Assembly (NCBI GenBank): GCA_003598085.1
Contig: QZKU01000117.1
Span: 1 to 40,206, forward strand
Length of the DNA: 40,206 bases
Source of the DNA: Candidatus Abyssobacteria bacterium SURF_5
Lineage (GTDB): Bacteria; Abyssobacteria; SURF-5
Direction of reading: 5' to 3'
The translations under genes were made by a program, and so were the position numbers. Below are positions 7,786 through 14,681 of this stretch, piece after piece. Each line of letters starts with the position of its first letter. Within the stretch, counting starts at the first letter, position 1. The notes under the pieces were generated by a model. The model was given only the letters and a program-made list of their open reading frames with translations, was not told the DNA's origin and searched no databases.

Positions 7786-8968
7786 GGGGTTCTTCCTCAT
7801 GGTAGAAGCGGTTAATCGCCCATTTCAATAGAGTCGGGGTAACCAGAATAGTCGCCACCGACATGAATGCGGCCGCGGAAAATGTTTTGTGATCGATAAT
7901 TCCGCCGTCCAGCCCAAGGTTCGCCACGATCAGGCCAACCTCGCCTCGCGGGATCATCCCAATGCCGATTATAACGGCCGATGACAGGCTCATGCGGGAT
8001 GCAACGCCGCCGATAATGCCCCCAATTACTTTGGTTGCAATCGCAATTGCGGAAAAAACAAGTGCGAACACAATCGCGCTCCATAACTGGTCCAAATGGA
8101 CGGACATCCCGATTGATACAAAGAAAATGGGAGCCATAAAGTAATAGATCGGCTCTACCTGCTCCTGGATTGCCGGTCCTTCGGCCGTCTTCCCAAAGAT
8201 GAGACCGATAAGAAATGCGCCGACAATCGTTGCAAGTCCAGCCAATTGGGCCAAATACGAAAACAGAAAGGTTAAGCCGAGTATCATCACGAACAGGGCG
8301 CCCTCTCCTTCCAAACGTCTGAGCCAGCGCGTCAGCGGCGGAACTGCAAACCAGAAGAAGGGGAACACCACAAGCAGATAGAAAGCTCCCTTGGCCACAG
8401 TCATGCCGATGCCGTCCTGCCCGCCCGCACCCGTTAACGTCAACACCACGGCCAGCACCAGAAGCCCCGCTATGTCATCTATGACCGCTGCTGCCAGAAT
8501 GGTTTGCGCTAATTTCGACCGGGTTAAATCCATATCCATTAAAGTCCGGGCCGTTATGGCCACACTGGTCGCGGTCAATATAGCCCCGAAAAACAAGGCC
8601 CCTTGCCAGCTTACTCCCATGGCTCTGCCCATAATCCATCCCGCGAGAAACGGAACGGCGATTCCCGCGCCCGCAATAACGGCTGCGCGAGCACCAACCC
8701 TTCGCAGATGAGCCACTTTTGTCTCGAGGCCCAGCATAAAGATCATGAAGATAATGCCGATCTCGGCGAAAATCTCCAGAATCGTGGATTCATGAAATAA
8801 CCCGAAAATGGACGGACCGATGATCACGCCGGCCAATATCTCTCCCAGCATCGGGCTCTGCTTGAGACGGTTGAAAATCTCGCCGCCCAACTTCGCCGCG
8901 AGCAAAATGACCGCCAGCTCAAGAATCCATTCGGCCGCTGTTATCCCTTCTTGAGGTATATCTGCCAA
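7763..8968 (-). CDS. CPA2-type cation/proton antiporter
   Basis: The 401-residue, strongly hydrophobic protein has about 12 transmembrane segments. It carries the family signatures SPMLGEILAGVIIGPSIFG near the N-terminus, ATSVAITARTLMD and the AAVIDDIAGLLVLAVV box with the paired aspartates of the ion site. It ends in a short cytoplasmic tail without a TrkA-N domain, so it is closer to GerN/NapA-like Na+ or K+/H+ antiporters than to full-length KefB/KefC. The start is a TTG with AAGGAG seven bases upstream. The downstream CBS gene overlaps its 3' end and could supply the missing regulatory domain in trans. Confidence 0.87.
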   Translation of the reverse strand: MADIPQEGITAAEWILELAVILLAAKLGGEIFNRLKQSPMLGEILAGVIIGPSIFGLFHESTILEIFAEIGIIFMIFMLGLETKVAHLRRVGARAAVIAGAGIAVPFLAGWIMGRAMGVSWQGALFFGAILTATSVAITARTLMDMDLTRSKLAQTILAAAVIDDIAGLLVLAVVLTLTGAGGQDGIGMTVAKGAFYLLVVFPFFWFAVPPLTRWLRRLEGEGALFVMILGLTFLFSYLAQLAGLATIVGAFLIGLIFGKTAEGPAIQEQVEPIYYFMAPIFFVSIGMSVHLDQLWSAIVFALVFSAIAIATKVIGGIIGGVASRMSLSSAVIIGIGMIPRGEVGLIVANLGLDGGIIDHKTFSAAAFMSVATILVTPTLLKWAINRFYHEEEPHEGTQPF

Positions 8969-9042
8969 ATATCTTCTCCTTCACTTTATGCGGGAAACCC
9001 CCGTGCGGCCAGTGATCCATGAATCACCAATTCAAGATTTTC

Positions 9043-9048
9043 ATTATA
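9043..9048 (-). promoter_or_regulatory. Probable -10 box for the antiporter operon
   Basis: TATAAT on the minus strand lies about 70 bases upstream of the antiporter TTG start. A hexamer TTCCTC 17 bases further upstream is a poor -35 match, so the promoter may be weak or activator-dependent. Confidence 0.4.
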
Positions 9049-9090
9049 CAGGATGATGCGTATCTGAGGAAGAGAAGTGGAAAAAAGTAT

Positions 9091-9125
9091 CCGACCGGTC
9101 CGACACGTCGGACACGTCCGACCCG
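9091..9125. repeat. Alternating inverted GTCCGAC repeats
   Basis: GTCCGAC and its complement GTCGGAC alternate at two-base spacing: GTCCGAC-AC-GTCGGAC-AC-GTCCGAC, with a further partial CCGAC copy at the left. Any two neighbours form a perfect 7-bp palindrome. It lies directly after the rnpB terminator and before the antiporter promoter. It could be a multi-site operator or a small mobile-type repeat. Confidence 0.5.
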
Positions 9126-9129
9126 TGGC

Positions 9130-9162
9130 AAAAAAAGAGGGGAAAACCAGATGGTTTCCCCC
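9130..9162 (-). terminator. rnpB terminator
   Basis: On the minus strand GGGGGAAACC (9162-9153) pairs with GGTTTTCCCC (9148-9139) around a four-base loop and is followed by a run of T at 9136-9131. The pair that would be A-C in plus-strand RNA is a G-U wobble in the minus-strand transcript, which confirms orientation. It starts about 12 bases after the 3' end of RNase P RNA. Confidence 0.85.
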
Positions 9163-9173
9163 TTAAAATTTTT

Positions 9174-9532
9174 GGAGCGGGCGCGTAAGCCGAGTTCTGT
9201 CCGGCCGATTGGCCGTGATGGTCATTCATCTGGGACGCCTGTTACCAGGCGCCTCAAGCGACCTAACCCGGAGGCACACGGAACGGGCCGCTCCATCGCC
9301 CCCCTATTTGGTCTTGCTCCGGATGGGGTTTGCCAGGCCGGCGAGTCGCCCCGCCGCCGGTGCGCTCTTACCGCACCTTTTCACCCTTACCACGCCAAGG
9401 CGTGGCGGTATCTTTTCTGTTGCACTTTCCTTGGGGTCGCCCCCACTCGCCGTTAGCGAGCATCCCGCCCGGTGGAGCTCGGACTTTCCTCGGATTCCGT
9501 TCCTCAGAATCCGCGACCATCCGGCCCACTCC
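9174..9532 (-). ncRNA. rnpB: RNase P RNA, bacterial class A
   Basis: The minus strand shows the conserved landmarks in order: GAGGAAAGTCCGAGCTCC, an ACAGAAA stretch, TAAGGGTGAAAAGGTGCGGTA with GAGCGCACCG, AGACCAAATAGG, GGCCCGTTCCG, CCGGGTTAGGTCGCTTGAG, CAGATGAATGACCATC and ACAGAACTCGGCTTAC. GGAGTGGG at the 5' end pairs with CCCGCTCC at the 3' end to close helix P1, which fixes the length at about 359 nt. This RNA is the catalytic subunit that trims 5' leaders from tRNA precursors. It has its own promoter and terminator and is divergent from the HDOD gene. Confidence 0.96.
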
Positions 9533-9539
9533 ATTTTTC

Positions 9540-9568
9540 ATTATAGCAGATCAGTAAAACCCCCACAA
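9540..9568 (-). promoter_or_regulatory. rnpB promoter
   Basis: On the minus strand TTGTGG (9568-9563) and TATAAT (9545-9540) are 17 bases apart, with an extended -10 TGC. The predicted transcription start at about 9532 coincides with the first base of the P1 helix of RNase P RNA. Confidence 0.8.
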
Positions 9569-9614
9569 GCGCGCCGTAATGAAAAGTTTCCCCTTTTCTA
9601 CAACCGGTAAAAGT

Positions 9615-9644
9615 TTGCCAAACCCCAAGCGCTTGTGGTACAAT
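9615..9644 (+). promoter_or_regulatory. Sigma-70 promoter for the HDOD gene
   Basis: TTGCCA (9615-9620) and TACAAT (9639-9644) are 18 bases apart, with an extended -10 TGG. Predicted start is near 9651. That rules out the GTG at 9635 as a start codon and favours the ATG at 9701. Confidence 0.65.
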
Positions 9645-9700
9645 ACGCGAGCATGCGGGCGGAGATAGGGCGAATTTCTCGGGGGAAGCTCGTTCGGGAA

Positions 9701-10606
9701 ATGGCTACGCAGCGAGTGAAAAAAATCCGGCAAGAGGTCAGCCAAATAGGCGCGCTTCCCACTCTTCCCGAGATACCTATGAAGATTCTGAGGCTGGTCG
9801 CCGACGAAGAGTCTTCAATGAAGGACATAGCCAAGATCATCGAGACCGACCCTTCCCTCGCCGCGAATATCCTCAAAGTGTCCAATTCGCCCTATTATGG
9901 GGTCCGTGAAAGGGTGGGGTCCCTGAAGCTGGCGCTGGCGATCCTGGGGCTCAACGAGATTATCAATATCGTAACCAGCATCTCCATCGTTCGCATGTTT
10001 CCCACACCCAAGAGAAAAAGCGGCTTTAATCGCCTCAAATTCTGGCGGCATTCTTTCGGGACGGCGTGCGCCGCTCAAATGCTCGCACGCGAGTTGAAGT
10101 TCGATCTGGAAGGCGTTGAATTTGTCGCCGGATTGATTCACGATATCGGAAAATTGGTCATTGACCAATATTTCCACCCCAAGATGAAAGAAATAGAATC
10201 TGTTTGCGCGAAAGAAGATCTCGAAGTAAATGAAGCCGAAGTCAAAGTCATGGGGGTCGATCATGCATTGATTGGGTCGTGGCTCGCTGACAGTTGGCAC
10301 TTGCCGGGAACACTGGTCGATGCCATCGAATACCATCACCGCCCATTGGACGTTCTGACGCTTGCCAGACCGAGCGAACAGCCGTTCCTGACCGCAGTCG
10401 TTCATTTGGCCGATATTCTCGCGTCGGAACCCGAGCTAAATTTTACCGAAAGCTCCGCATCTTCTCATTTTTTCGAAGGAAACCTGTCATGGAAAATCAT
10501 CCTGGCCGAACGGCCCGATCTCGATAGGCAGTCAATTGACGAATTGAAGAACAAATACGAGCTCTATAGGGAAAAAGTAAATGAACTGGTGACGGCGGTT
10601 TCCTGA
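9701..10606 (+). CDS. HDOD-domain signalling protein
   Basis: The 301-residue protein is essentially one HDOD domain: LPTLPEIPMKILRLV, the ETDPSLAANILKVSNSPYYG core, then a FVAGLIHDIGKLVIDQ segment that keeps an HD pair. HDOD proteins are common partners of response regulators and diguanylate-type signalling and are thought to act as output or scaffold domains. Enzymatic activity is usually absent or unproven. I chose the ATG at 9701 because the promoter -10 box overlaps the upstream frame; an ATG at 9653 would need a nearly leaderless message. The next gene, a sigma-54 activator, starts 17 bases after the stop, so the two likely form an operon. Confidence 0.85.
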   Translation: MATQRVKKIRQEVSQIGALPTLPEIPMKILRLVADEESSMKDIAKIIETDPSLAANILKVSNSPYYGVRERVGSLKLALAILGLNEIINIVTSISIVRMFPTPKRKSGFNRLKFWRHSFGTACAAQMLARELKFDLEGVEFVAGLIHDIGKLVIDQYFHPKMKEIESVCAKEDLEVNEAEVKVMGVDHALIGSWLADSWHLPGTLVDAIEYHHRPLDVLTLARPSEQPFLTAVVHLADILASEPELNFTESSASSHFFEGNLSWKIILAERPDLDRQSIDELKNKYELYREKVNELVTAVS

Positions 10607-10623
10607 ACCCAAAGAAGGGGGAA

Positions 10624-11985
10624 ATGAGACACATACTTGTTATCAGTAAAGACGACGGCTTAAAGGAGCAACTCCTCCGCTCTCTGCAGGATTCACAGGC
10701 AAAAATCGACTGGGCCCGCAACTTCGATAGTGCGATGTCGCTCTCAACCGAACTGCAGTACGACGTGGCTTTGCTCGAAGTGCAGCGGTTTGATTCAGCT
10801 TCTCGCGAATTCCTCCGCGACTACCTCCAGCAGAGTCCCCAGAGCCTCCTCATTCCTGTTTCGCCCAACGCTCCATTGGACGAAGCGATGGAAGCCATTC
10901 GCGCCGGGGCCGCCGACTTTATCCACGAGCCGGCCGATGCCGCGCTCATCAAAAGCCGGATCGAACGGTGCCTCGAGAACCGGCGAATGAAAAACGAGAT
11001 CAATTTCCTGCGGCACACTCAGCCCCATATCTACAAATTCGATGATATCGTCGGCGTTTCCGCGGCGATGAAAAAGGTGTTCGCACTCCTCAATCGCGTC
11101 TCTCCCACCGATGCAACCGTCCTCATTCTCGGCGAAACAGGAACCGGCAAAGAGCTCATTGCCGGAGCCATTCATTTCAACAGTCCGCGCGCGAAAAACA
11201 GCTTCGTCAGGGTCAATTGCGCGGCCTTGCCGGAAAACCTCCTCGAAAGCGAGCTGTTCGGTCATGAGAAGGGGGCCTTCACGGGCGCTCATCGCCAGCG
11301 CGTCGGGCGCTTTGAACAAGCCGATTCAGGCACCATCTTTCTCGACGAAATCGGAGACATGGGCGCCAGCACCCAGGCCAAAATTCTGCGCGTGCTGCAG
11401 GAACACCAGTTCGAGCGCCTTGGCGGCACCCAGACTATCAGCGTCGATGTCCGCGTCATCGCAGCCACCAACAAGGACCTGTCACAATTAATGAATGAGG
11501 GAAAGTTTCGGGACGACCTCTTCTATCGCCTCAACGTCGTCACCATCGAACTTGCTCCCCTTCGAGAACGAACCGAAGATGTCGAGCCACTCGTGAACTT
11601 CTTCTTGAAAAAATATGCGGGTCAGATAAACAACCAGGTCAACGGCGTCTCCGCCGCGGCCCTCAAGACGCTGAAAGAGTATCACTGGCCGGGAAACATT
11701 CGCCAGCTTCAAAACGTAATCGAGCGCGCGGTCATCATGTGCGAGGGCAACAAGGTTCAACCCGAGCACATCGCCCTCTACGACAAAAAACCGCCCCAGA
11801 AAAAGGACATCCTGAATATCCCCGATGGCGGCGTCAAACTGGAAGAAGTCGAGCGCCAGCTCATTTGCCAGGCCCTCGAGCGAGCAGGCTGGGTCCAAAA
11901 AAACGCGGCCAAACTTCTCGGAATCAGTCCCCGCGTCATCAATTATAAGATTAAAAAGCACGATATCAGGCGGTTCCAGGAATAG
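10624..11985 (+). CDS. Sigma-54 activator with degenerate receiver domain
   Basis: The 453-residue protein has the NtrC layout. A receiver-like domain spans 1-120, an AAA+ domain follows with GETGTGKE (Walker A), the GAFTGA loop that contacts sigma-54 and FLDEIGDM (Walker B), and a Fis-type helix-turn-helix lies at the C-terminus. The receiver is abnormal: the phosphoacceptor position is Glu (E52 in LLEVQ) and the usual KP pair reads EP. It is therefore unlikely to be switched by phosphorylation and may be constitutively active or controlled by protein contact, for instance with the HDOD protein encoded just upstream. GGGGGAA precedes the ATG. Targets are unknown. Confidence 0.9.
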   Translation: MRHILVISKDDGLKEQLLRSLQDSQAKIDWARNFDSAMSLSTELQYDVALLEVQRFDSASREFLRDYLQQSPQSLLIPVSPNAPLDEAMEAIRAGAADFIHEPADAALIKSRIERCLENRRMKNEINFLRHTQPHIYKFDDIVGVSAAMKKVFALLNRVSPTDATVLILGETGTGKELIAGAIHFNSPRAKNSFVRVNCAALPENLLESELFGHEKGAFTGAHRQRVGRFEQADSGTIFLDEIGDMGASTQAKILRVLQEHQFERLGGTQTISVDVRVIAATNKDLSQLMNEGKFRDDLFYRLNVVTIELAPLRERTEDVEPLVNFFLKKYAGQINNQVNGVSAAALKTLKEYHWPGNIRQLQNVIERAVIMCEGNKVQPEHIALYDKKPPQKKDILNIPDGGVKLEEVERQLICQALERAGWVQKNAAKLLGISPRVINYKIKKHDIRRFQE

Positions 11986-12111
11986 ACCGGAGGCGTCGCC
12001 GCTCCCTGCCGGTTTCCGATCAAAACTGAACGGTCTCCTTCACCCGCCTATTAAATTCCACCGGGGTTGATTGCGGATGCCGCCGCACAAGTTTTCGGCC
12101 GTGGAGGCCGC

Positions 12112-12807
12112 ATGATTTCATCGAATCTCATAAAAGAGACGGTCATATCCTTGGGCGCCGATCTGTGCGCCATCGCGCCGGTCGATAGATTCGCAGATGC
12201 TCCGACCGGATTCCACCCGCAGGATATCTGCAGCGATTGCAGAAGCGTCTTGGTCTTTGCCAAACGGCTTCCGCTCGCAACCATCTCAGCCAAAAGCTGC
12301 ATCCCCTACACGTTCGCAAACTCCGCCGTCACCCAGGAAGTGGACCTGCTCACCCTTGAAATCAGCCGGAGCTTGGAGCTGAGCGGGATTGGCGCCGTCC
12401 CGATCCCATCAGACGACCCCTACGAGCATTGGGAACCGAATCGATCATACGGCAGGGCCATCCTGTCGCTGCGCCATGCGGGATACCTCGCCGGTCTCGG
12501 AATCCTGGGAAAGAACACGCTTCTCATAAACGACAGATACGGAAACATGATTCAGCTCGGAGCGGTGCTGCTCGACGTGGATCTCGCCGGTGACCCGCTT
12601 GCAATCTACGAGGCATGCCCGCAATCCTGCCGCCTATGCATCGACTCCTGCCCGGCCGGCGCATTAGACGGGGAGACTGTCAACCAGCACCTTTGCCGGC
12701 CGCTGTCAATTTTTAGAAACGAGAAAGGATATCTTCTCAAGAAGTGCTATGAATGCCGCGCAGTCTGCCCGCATTTTGCCGGATTAGAAAACGGGGGTGA
12801 AAGATGA
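12112..12807 (+). CDS. Double [4Fe-4S] cluster protein, epoxyqueuosine reductase-like
   Basis: The 231-residue protein resembles the N-terminal and ferredoxin parts of QueG-type proteins. It has GYLAGLGILGKNTLLIN in the middle and two cluster motifs at the end, CPQSCRLCIDSCP and C-x(n)-CYECRAVCP. It is much shorter than QueG and lacks HEAT repeats, so it is probably a relative with an unassigned redox role. I chose the ATG at 12112 because GGAGG lies four bases upstream. Its stop overlaps the next start by four bases (ATGA), so it is translationally coupled to the lipoprotein gene. Confidence 0.8.
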   Translation: MISSNLIKETVISLGADLCAIAPVDRFADAPTGFHPQDICSDCRSVLVFAKRLPLATISAKSCIPYTFANSAVTQEVDLLTLEISRSLELSGIGAVPIPSDDPYEHWEPNRSYGRAILSLRHAGYLAGLGILGKNTLLINDRYGNMIQLGAVLLDVDLAGDPLAIYEACPQSCRLCIDSCPAGALDGETVNQHLCRPLSIFRNEKGYLLKKCYECRAVCPHFAGLENGGER

Positions 12808-13346
12808 AGGCCGCCTTTTCTGTCACTTCGCTGAAAATCGCGTTGGTCCTTCTTATTACGGCAACGCTGGTTTCAGCCTGCGGAAGACAGAAGAAAAGGT
12901 ATTTTGCACAGGTGACGCCGCTCCTCGAACAGAACGAAGCGGTTGACGGGCGCGTCGCGAAGCTCCCGAAGATTAATGCGTTCAAGGACCCCGACTTCCT
13001 CACAAAGCTCGACGGCTACGTCTCTTCAAAACAGAAAATTCTGACGGAGTTGGAGACCATCAAGCCGCCCTTCCTCCTTTCGACTACCCACGCGAAACTG
13101 CTTCAGGCAATGGAAAATGGCATTCGCTACCTCCAATCCGAGCGGGAGAAATTTTTGATCGCGGCCGAAAAAATGTCGCAGAACCCGGCTTCGTCCGGAG
13201 AGCCGATTGAGATGGAGATCATCCGCGAGTATCAAGCGCAATCGGCCGCATACCAGGCCGATATGAAAGAGCAGCTCATGAAGCAGCAGTATCAGAAACT
13301 CTATTATGAAGCGAAGGACGAACTCGAGCGCGCCAAGAAATTTTAG
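12804..13346 (+). CDS. Putative lipoprotein, helical
   Basis: The 180-residue product has a signal peptide ending in the lipobox VSAC, so it should be lipidated at C26 after export. The mature part is strongly charged and looks alpha-helical, with a long possible coiled coil near the C-terminus (EYQAQSAAYQADMKEQLM). I do not recognise a family. It overlaps the double-cluster protein gene by four bases and has a ribosome binding site within that gene's 3' end. Confidence 0.78.
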   Translation: MKAAFSVTSLKIALVLLITATLVSACGRQKKRYFAQVTPLLEQNEAVDGRVAKLPKINAFKDPDFLTKLDGYVSSKQKILTELETIKPPFLLSTTHAKLLQAMENGIRYLQSEREKFLIAAEKMSQNPASSGEPIEMEIIREYQAQSAAYQADMKEQLMKQQYQKLYYEAKDELERAKKF

Positions 13347-13436
13347 GTCCATTATCAGAGACAGGGTCACCCACTGCTCAAGAAAAATCAAACTGTTCGA
13401 CATTGCAATGGGAACTCTCAAACCTCCAACGATCGC

Positions 13437-13660
13437 ACTGGGGACTGTCCCAAGCGAAGGGGACTGGCTCCATTTACGGAATTCATGTCTTTTTGAATTC
13501 GTAGATACGGGTCTGCAACCCTGGCGCCTGTCCCCGAAGCAACAATCCGAGTTTTACGGCGCACGGGACGACTGGTTCCATTTACGGAATGCGATGGGGA
13601 CTGTCCCAAGAATTACGGGCCGCGTCTTTTAGGCTGTAGATTCGGGGCTGTCCCCATCGC
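13437..13660. repeat. Cluster of GGGACTGTCCC palindromes and direct repeats
   Basis: This non-coding stretch between the lipoprotein and crotonase genes holds several copies of GGGGACTGTCCC or its degenerate forms (near 13440, 13458, 13528, 13595 and 13644). A direct repeat GACTGGYTCCATTTACGGAAT occurs at 13461 and 13570. Such GGGGACTGTCCCC units are seen in many genomes as REP-type elements moved by RAYT/IS200-like transposases; no transposase is present here. The surrounding 13347-13436 and 13661-13702 show nothing else. Confidence 0.6.
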
Positions 13661-13702
13661 AAACAACCAGCAATCATCCGACACATTCACTGTACCAGCT
13701 TT

Positions 13703-13734
13703 CTGTCATTCCCGCGAAGCGGGAATCCATCTTC
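13703..13734. repeat. REP-like repeat, copy 2 (intact palindrome)
   Basis: ATTCCCGC-GAA-GCGGGAAT forms a perfect 8-bp-arm hairpin inside CTGTCATTCCCGCG followed by AAGCGGGAATCCATCTTC. The flanks CTGTCAT and AATCCATCTTC are shared with the degenerate copy at 153-185. It lies about 100 bases upstream of the crotonase gene. Confidence 0.6.
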
Positions 13735-13832
13735 CTCCTGTTGAAAGCGACGCCCCGCTCAACGGAGGAGACTCGTGAAAGTCCACAAGCAAATGCAAAA
13801 AGCCTGAGAAGCGATAAGGAGATAAACCTCTC

Positions 13833-14618
13833 ATGGAATTTCAGCACATCAAATATCACAAAAGCGCCTCTGTCGCCACCATCATCTTGAATCGCCCCAA
13901 ACGGCTGAACGCGCTCATCCACGCCATGATTCGCGAAATGCATGAGGCTCTCCGGGATGCAAGCGAAGACGACGGCGTTCGTGCCGTTGTTCTGAAAGGA
14001 GAAGGCCGCGCTTTCTGCTCGGGCGATGACATGACCGAGATGGTCGATCATTTACGCCCGCTCCCGATGCAGGGAAGGGAAGACTTTCGCCCCGAGGGTT
14101 ATCACAGCCTGGTCATTGCCCTGCGCGAGCTAAGAAAACCGGTCATCGCGGCGGTGCAGGGATACGCTCTTGGAGCCGGCTTCGAGCTGGCGCTTGCATC
14201 TGATTTCATCATTGCCGAAGAAAACGCAAAATTCGGCATGGTCCTCATGACCCGCGGAATGGTCGGCGGAACCTACCTGCTTCCGCGGCTCGTGGGTCTG
14301 CACCGGGCAACGGAATTGATACTGCTGGGGGAAATGTTCGATGCCCGGCGCGCTGAAGCCCTCGGCTTCATCCATAAAATCGTGTCTGCCGACAAGCTTG
14401 AAGAAGAAACCGGTCACCTGGCCGCCCGCCTCGCCGAAGGACCCACGGCCGCCATCGGGATCGCAAAAACGGCGATCCACAGGGGCTTGAGCATGAGTTT
14501 ACGCGAGGGAATGGAATACCAGGGACTCGCGCTCTCGCTCTCGATCATGACCGACGACTTTCGCGAAGGCGTCCTCGCCTTCGTCGAGAAGCGCAAGCCG
14601 AATTACTCTGGAAACTGA
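13833..14618 (+). CDS. Enoyl-CoA hydratase/isomerase family (crotonase) protein
   Basis: The 261-residue protein is a standard crotonase fold. It has the N-terminal LNRPKRLNAL, the first oxyanion-hole segment AFCSGDDM, and AAVQGYALGAGFELALASDF, whose AGFELAL stretch carries the second oxyanion-hole glycine. Members hydrate enoyl-CoA esters in beta-oxidation or catalyse isomerisation, dehalogenation or decarboxylation. In place of one hydratase glutamate the sequence reads RGMVGGTYLLPRLVG, so the exact reaction is uncertain. AAGGAG lies about a dozen bases upstream of the ATG. The gene stands alone between a repeat-rich gap and the convergent kinase gene. Confidence 0.87.
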   Translation: MEFQHIKYHKSASVATIILNRPKRLNALIHAMIREMHEALRDASEDDGVRAVVLKGEGRAFCSGDDMTEMVDHLRPLPMQGREDFRPEGYHSLVIALRELRKPVIAAVQGYALGAGFELALASDFIIAEENAKFGMVLMTRGMVGGTYLLPRLVGLHRATELILLGEMFDARRAEALGFIHKIVSADKLEEETGHLAARLAEGPTAAIGIAKTAIHRGLSMSLREGMEYQGLALSLSIMTDDFREGVLAFVEKRKPNYSGN

Positions 14619-14681
14619 TAGCCGCATCGAACTATTTTTCTAAAGCCAACAAGAGGAATAACGTGGACGCGGCCACTCATC

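Noticed and set aside
9635-9700. N-terminal extension of the HDOD protein from a GTG at 9635
   Set aside because: The extension overlaps the promoter -10 box, so it would not be in the message.
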